The notes below the pieces were generated by a model, which saw nothing but the letters and a program-made list of their open reading frames with translations, searched no databases and had not been told where the DNA came from. This document shows positions 60,848 through 64,000 of a DNA stretch of 64,000 nucleotides, in pieces. Source of the stretch: Streptomyces inusitatus (GTDB lineage: Bacteria; Actinomycetota; Actinomycetes; Streptomycetales; Streptomycetaceae); NCBI RefSeq assembly GCF_014651115.1, contig NZ_BMWG01000013.1:123427-187426 (forward strand), given 5' to 3'. The position numbers and the translations under genes are program-made. The stretch's first letter is position 1, and every line of letters begins with the position of its first letter.

Positions 60848-63298
60848 TTACTGGCAGGCTTCGCAGGACTCGGGGTTTTCCAGGGAGCAGGCGAGCGCTT
60901 CGTCGTCGGCTGCCTGCGTGGGTACGGGTACGGGGGCGGCGGCCGGAGCGGCGGCGGCGGACGCGGCGCGGGCGATCCGGGTGGCCGGACGGGAGCGCAG
61001 GTAGTACGTCGTCTTCAGCCCCTGCTTCCAGGCGTACGCGTACATCGAGCTGAGCTTGCCGATGGTCGGCGTCTCCAGGAACAGGTTCAGCGACTGCGAC
61101 TGGTCCAGGAAGGGGGTGCGGGCCGCGGCCATGTCGATCAGACCGCGCTGCGGGATCTCCCACGCCGTGCGGTACAGCTCGCGGACGTCGGCCGGGACCC
61201 AGGTGAAGTCCTGGATCGAGCCGCTGGAGTCGCGCAGCGCCTCACGGGTCTGGGCGTCCCAGACGCCGAGCTTCTTCAACTCGGCCACCAGGTAGGAGTT
61301 GACCTGGAGGAACTCGCCGGAGAGGGTCTCGCGCTTGAAGAGGTTGGAGACCTGCGGCTCGATGCACTCGTACACACCCGCGATGGAGGCGATGGTCGCC
61401 GTCGGGGCGATGGCGAGGAGCAGCGAGTTGCGCATCCCGGTGGTGGCGATGCGCTCGCGCAGCGCGGCCCAGCGCTCGGGCCAGTTCAGCTCGACGCCGT
61501 AGTGGTCCGGGTGCAGCACGCCGCGCGCGGTGCGGGTCTTCTCCCAGGCGGGGAGCGGGCCGTTGCGCTCGGCGAGGTCGGCGGAGGCCTCGTAGGCGGC
61601 GAGCATGATCCGCTCGGCGATCCGGGTGGAGAGCGCGCGGGCGGCGGGGGAGTCGAAGGGCAGCTTCAGCTGGAAGAAGACGTCCTGGAGACCCATCGCG
61701 CCCAGGCCCACCGGACGCCACCGGCTGTTGGAGCGGCCGGCCTGCTCGGTCGGGTAGAAGTTGATGTCGACCACGCGGTCGAGGAAGGTGACCGCGGTGC
61801 GGACGGTCTCGTCCAGCCGCTCCCAGTCGATGTCGTCGCCGACGACGAAGGCGCCGAGGTTGACCGAGCCCAGGTTGCAGACCGCGGTCTCGCCGTCGTC
61901 GGTGACCTCCAGGATCTCGGTGCAGAGATTCGAGGAGTGGACGGTGTGGCCGGGCTCGGCGGTCTGGTTGGCGGTCCGGTTGGAGGCGTCCTTGAAGGTC
62001 ATCCAGCCGTTGCCGGTCTGGGCGAGGGTACGCATCATCCGGCCGTACAGCTCGCGCGCGGGCATCGTCTTGCGGGCCAGGCCCGCCGCCTCGGCCGCGC
62101 GGTAGGCGGCGTCGAACTCGTCGCCCCACAGGTCGACCAGCTCGGGCACGTCGGCCGGGGAGAAGAGCGACCAGTCGGTGTCGGCCTGCACCCGGCGCAT
62201 GAACTCGTCGGGGATCCAGTGCGCGAGGTTGAGGTTGTGGGTGCGCCGGGCGTCCTCGCCGGTGTTGTCGCGCAGCTCCAGGAACTCCTCGATGTCCGCG
62301 TGCCAGGTCTCCAGGTAGACGGCTGCGGCGCCCTTGCGCCGACCGCCCTGGTTCACCGCGGCGACCGAGGCGTCGAGGGTCTTCAGGAACGGCACAATGC
62401 CGTTGGAGTGGCCGTTGGTGCCGCGGATCAGCGAGCCGCGGGCGCGGACGCGGGAGTACGAGAGACCGATGCCGCCCGCGTGCTTGGAGAGCCGGGCGAC
62501 CTGGTGGTAGCGGTCGTAGATGGAGTCCAGCTCGTCCTGCGGGGAGTCCAGCAGATAGCAGGAGGACATCTGCGGGTGGCGGGTGCCGGAGTTGAAGAGC
62601 GTGGGGGAGGAGGGCAGATAGTCCAGCCGGCTCATCAGCCGGTAGAGCGCCGCCACCTCGTTCAGCGCGCGGGTGGAGTCGTCCTCGGCGAGGCCGCAGG
62701 CGACCCGGAGCAGGAAGTGCTGCGGGGTCTCGATCACCTGGCGGGTGATCGGGTGGCGCAGCAGATAGCGGCTGTAGAGGGTGCGCAGACCGAAGTAGCC
62801 GAAGCGGTCGTCGGCGCTCTGGTCGATCAGCTCGTCCAGGGCGGCGGCATGGAGCGTGACGAACTCGGCGGTGCGGTCGGCGATCAGGCCCTCGGTGTGG
62901 CCGACGGCGACCGACGCGGAGAAGGCGACCGAGCCCTGGGAGGCGGCCTCGTCCGCGATGGTGCGGGTGAGCAGCCGGGCGGCGAGCCGGGAGTAGGCCG
63001 GGTCCTCGGAGATGAGGCCCGCGGCGGCATCGGTGGCGAGCCCGCGCAGCTCGGCCGCGTCCGACCCGGCGTTGCGGCCGCGCAGCGCGGCCGCGGCGAC
63101 CTTGCCGGGGTCGGTGTCCGGCAGATCGGCGGTGAGGTCGGTCAGGGTCCGCAGCAGAGCGGTCCCCGGTCCGTCCCCGGGCTTCCCGGAGACGGGTGCG
63201 GGCACCCGTCCGGGAAGCTGTTCCGACACCTTCTCGGCGCTCTGCCCGAAGGCGTTCGCGGAGGTGCCTGAAGCCGGATCGGCTGGCGCGATGGTCAC
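60848..63298 (-). CDS. nrdA: Class I ribonucleotide reductase, alpha subunit
   Basis: The ~816-residue catalytic subunit starts at GTG 63298 after GGAG. Active-site cysteines are in MSSCYLLDS, the radical Cys in SSNLCTEILEV and VCNLGSVNLGA, with the redox C-terminal pair in CEACQ. The radical-transfer Tyr pair is in TTYYLRS. The N-terminal ~60 residues are Pro/Gly/Ala-rich, without a recognisable ATP cone, which is unusual among class Ia enzymes. It is controlled by a cobalamin riboswitch and probably NrdR boxes upstream; a B12-dependent class II enzyme (NrdJ) elsewhere would explain repression by B12. Confidence 0.95.
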   Translation of the reverse strand: MTIAPADPASGTSANAFGQSAEKVSEQLPGRVPAPVSGKPGDGPGTALLRTLTDLTADLPDTDPGKVAAAALRGRNAGSDAAELRGLATDAAAGLISEDPAYSRLAARLLTRTIADEAASQGSVAFSASVAVGHTEGLIADRTAEFVTLHAAALDELIDQSADDRFGYFGLRTLYSRYLLRHPITRQVIETPQHFLLRVACGLAEDDSTRALNEVAALYRLMSRLDYLPSSPTLFNSGTRHPQMSSCYLLDSPQDELDSIYDRYHQVARLSKHAGGIGLSYSRVRARGSLIRGTNGHSNGIVPFLKTLDASVAAVNQGGRRKGAAAVYLETWHADIEEFLELRDNTGEDARRTHNLNLAHWIPDEFMRRVQADTDWSLFSPADVPELVDLWGDEFDAAYRAAEAAGLARKTMPARELYGRMMRTLAQTGNGWMTFKDASNRTANQTAEPGHTVHSSNLCTEILEVTDDGETAVCNLGSVNLGAFVVGDDIDWERLDETVRTAVTFLDRVVDINFYPTEQAGRSNSRWRPVGLGAMGLQDVFFQLKLPFDSPAARALSTRIAERIMLAAYEASADLAERNGPLPAWEKTRTARGVLHPDHYGVELNWPERWAALRERIATTGMRNSLLLAIAPTATIASIAGVYECIEPQVSNLFKRETLSGEFLQVNSYLVAELKKLGVWDAQTREALRDSSGSIQDFTWVPADVRELYRTAWEIPQRGLIDMAAARTPFLDQSQSLNLFLETPTIGKLSSMYAYAWKQGLKTTYYLRSRPATRIARAASAAAAPAAAPVPVPTQAADDEALACSLENPESCEACQ

Positions 63299-63452
63299 GT
63301 GGTGCTCTCCACTCGCTCGGCTCACGGGCCGGCGGGAGGGAGGCGCGCCGCGGGGCGCGCGTACCCGTTTCGGGGCAGCACTCCGCACGGCGTCCGCCGA
63401 CCCAACCGCGAGGCCCGGACGTCTCGGCACCCGGGTCGGTCGAGCCGGGTGC

Positions 63453-63554
63453 GCTGTCGGCAGACGCCCGGACTCGCGGGTACGACAAAGCGCACCACAG
63501 CACACCGTTGCGGGACAGTTCCGGATTCACACCGGATTCCTCTGCGGCGACAGC
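63453..63554 (-). ncRNA. Cobalamin (B12) riboswitch upstream of nrdA
   Basis: On the minus strand, GCTGTCG (63554-63548) and CGACAGC (63459-63453) close the element. Inside are the B12 box parts GGAATCCGGTG, GTGTGAATCCGGAACTG, CCCGCAACGGTG and the conserved 3' segment GCGAGTCCGGGCGTCTGCC. A GCACCCGG/CCGGGTGC hairpin (63427-63452) follows directly as a likely expression-platform arm. In S. coelicolor nrdABS is known to be repressed by B12 through such a riboswitch. Confidence 0.88.
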
Positions 63555-63560
63555 GAGACG

Positions 63561-63608
63561 AGCATACATGTGGGGGCGGGGGGTGGCGGCACCCACCAGA
63601 TGTTGTGT
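63561..63608 (-). promoter_or_regulatory. Candidate tandem NrdR boxes and -10 of the nrdA promoter
   Basis: CCACCAGATGTTGTGT (63593-63608) resembles the 16-base NrdR box (ACACnAnATnTnGTGT-like). A second, weaker palindrome around ACATGT (63561-63576) lies ~32 bases away, the usual three-helical-turn spacing. On the minus strand, TATGCT (63567-63562) could be the -10, inside the second box. NrdR is the dATP-sensing repressor of nrd genes. Confidence 0.55.
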
Positions 63609-64000
63609 CGCGGGGGTGTCGGAGGCCCTACGGAAGGTCACTCCTCCGAAGGGCTCGCGGGGTCGGCCCGAGGGCTTCGCGAGGCCTTTCCCGAGCCCTG
63701 CCGGGGCCCTGGGGCCGCTTCGGGAGGCGGTTCGGGAAGCGGATCGGGAGGTGGATCGGGAGGCGCTTCTGAGGGGGCCGGAGGGAGCCCGGGAGGGATC
63801 GGGGAGAGATCCGGGAGTGAGCGGGGAGTGAGCGGGGGCGCTCGGGGCCCGTCGCCGGGTCCCGGCTCGCCGGCCGTGCGCCGGACACGACGAAGGCGCG
63901 GGGCGCTTCACCCGGGCGGGAGACTTGTCCCGGCCTCCCCGCGGGACCGGGCGGGGCCGCTCCACGGGCGCGCCCCCGCCGTCCCGGGGGTACCGCGGGT
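63609..64000. other. Intergenic tail, no supported gene
   Basis: The ~390 bases upstream of the nrdA promoter carry no frame with convincing codon bias and ribosome site on either strand. They contain four 12-base units (63719-63766, TTCGGGAGGCGG-type) and a purine-rich stretch ending at ~63840. Short open frames here appear to be artefacts of GC content. A gene on either strand may start beyond the edge. Confidence 0.6.
63719..63766. repeat. Four 12-bp degenerate tandem units
   Basis: TTCGGGAGGCGG, TTCGGGAAGCGG, ATCGGGAGGTGG, ATCGGGAGGCGC in tandem. No function known. Confidence 0.8.

Noticed and set aside
60146..63271. 1041-residue plus-strand frame
   Set aside because: Antisense to nrdB and nrdA, Val/Gly/Glu-rich shadow translation.
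63628..63888. Small minus-strand frame in the right-hand tail
   Set aside because: Translates the 12-base repeats into Pro/Arg-rich sequence, without ribosome site or conserved features.

Overview
The window is core chromosome of a Streptomyces-like actinomycete. The DNA is very GC-rich with strong third-position GC bias, many genes start with GTG (two probably with TTG), and leucine TTA codons are almost absent. Several gene sets are diagnostic: sigR-rsrA, whiB7 with its leader, a catalase next to a Fur-type repressor, hisN beside a TetR regulator, and nrdA-nrdB-nrdS behind a cobalamin riboswitch. I see no phage, IS element, CRISPR array or rRNA operon.

Positions 1-9500 hold the end of an epimerase gene, a spherulation-4-like protein, moeZ behind a sigma-R-type promoter, two tandem secreted tripeptidyl-aminopeptidase-like lipoproteins, a large membrane protein with a kinase-like domain and an alkyltransferase-like protein. 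Positions 9689-22000 are a genome-maintenance block: an AdnA/AdnB-type helicase-nuclease pair, an M20 peptidase, NudC, mycoredoxin and UvrD2. Positions 22000-30500 carry whiB7 with an uORF and attenuator, two small proteins, an ABC1 kinase, a ThiF/E1-like protein, a YgjP-type metallopeptidase and a TerD-AIM24 fusion followed by two AIM24 proteins. Positions 30500-39750 carry a NUDIX protein, a DUF2342 zincin, an SDR protein, MoaE, a 57-residue membrane protein, a PDZ-Lon-like protease, a PPA1309-family protein and a UPF0182 membrane protein. As I remember it, much of moeZ to UPF0182 is also clustered in Mycobacterium tuberculosis (about Rv3193c-Rv3206c), which suggests an old, conserved block.

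Positions 39850-42400 hold two identical initiator tRNA genes, each with its own terminator, on either side of a Sel1/TPR gene. Next come catR/catA (divergent), a CBS protein, hisN, a TetR regulator convergent with an SMR transporter, and rsgA and aroA. An M50 protease and an SRAP protein are divergent from each other. A small hydrolase is followed by sigR-rsrA, whose sigma-R promoter overlaps the hydrolase stop. After a strong terminator come two coupled HD-domain membrane proteins (the first with a TTA codon), a TPR protein, peptide deformylase, and on the minus strand nrdS, nrdB and nrdA.

The common theme is thiol/oxidative stress (SigR-RsrA, MoeZ, mycoredoxin, catalase), antibiotic and translation stress (WhiB7), DNA repair, and dNTP supply. 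The most noteworthy non-coding signals are the whiB7 leader, two GGAAT-N18-GTT promoters, the nrdA B12 riboswitch with candidate NrdR boxes, a dispersed repeat that places a hairpin between the nrdB Shine-Dalgarno and its start codon, two perfect DnaA boxes, and the TTA codon.
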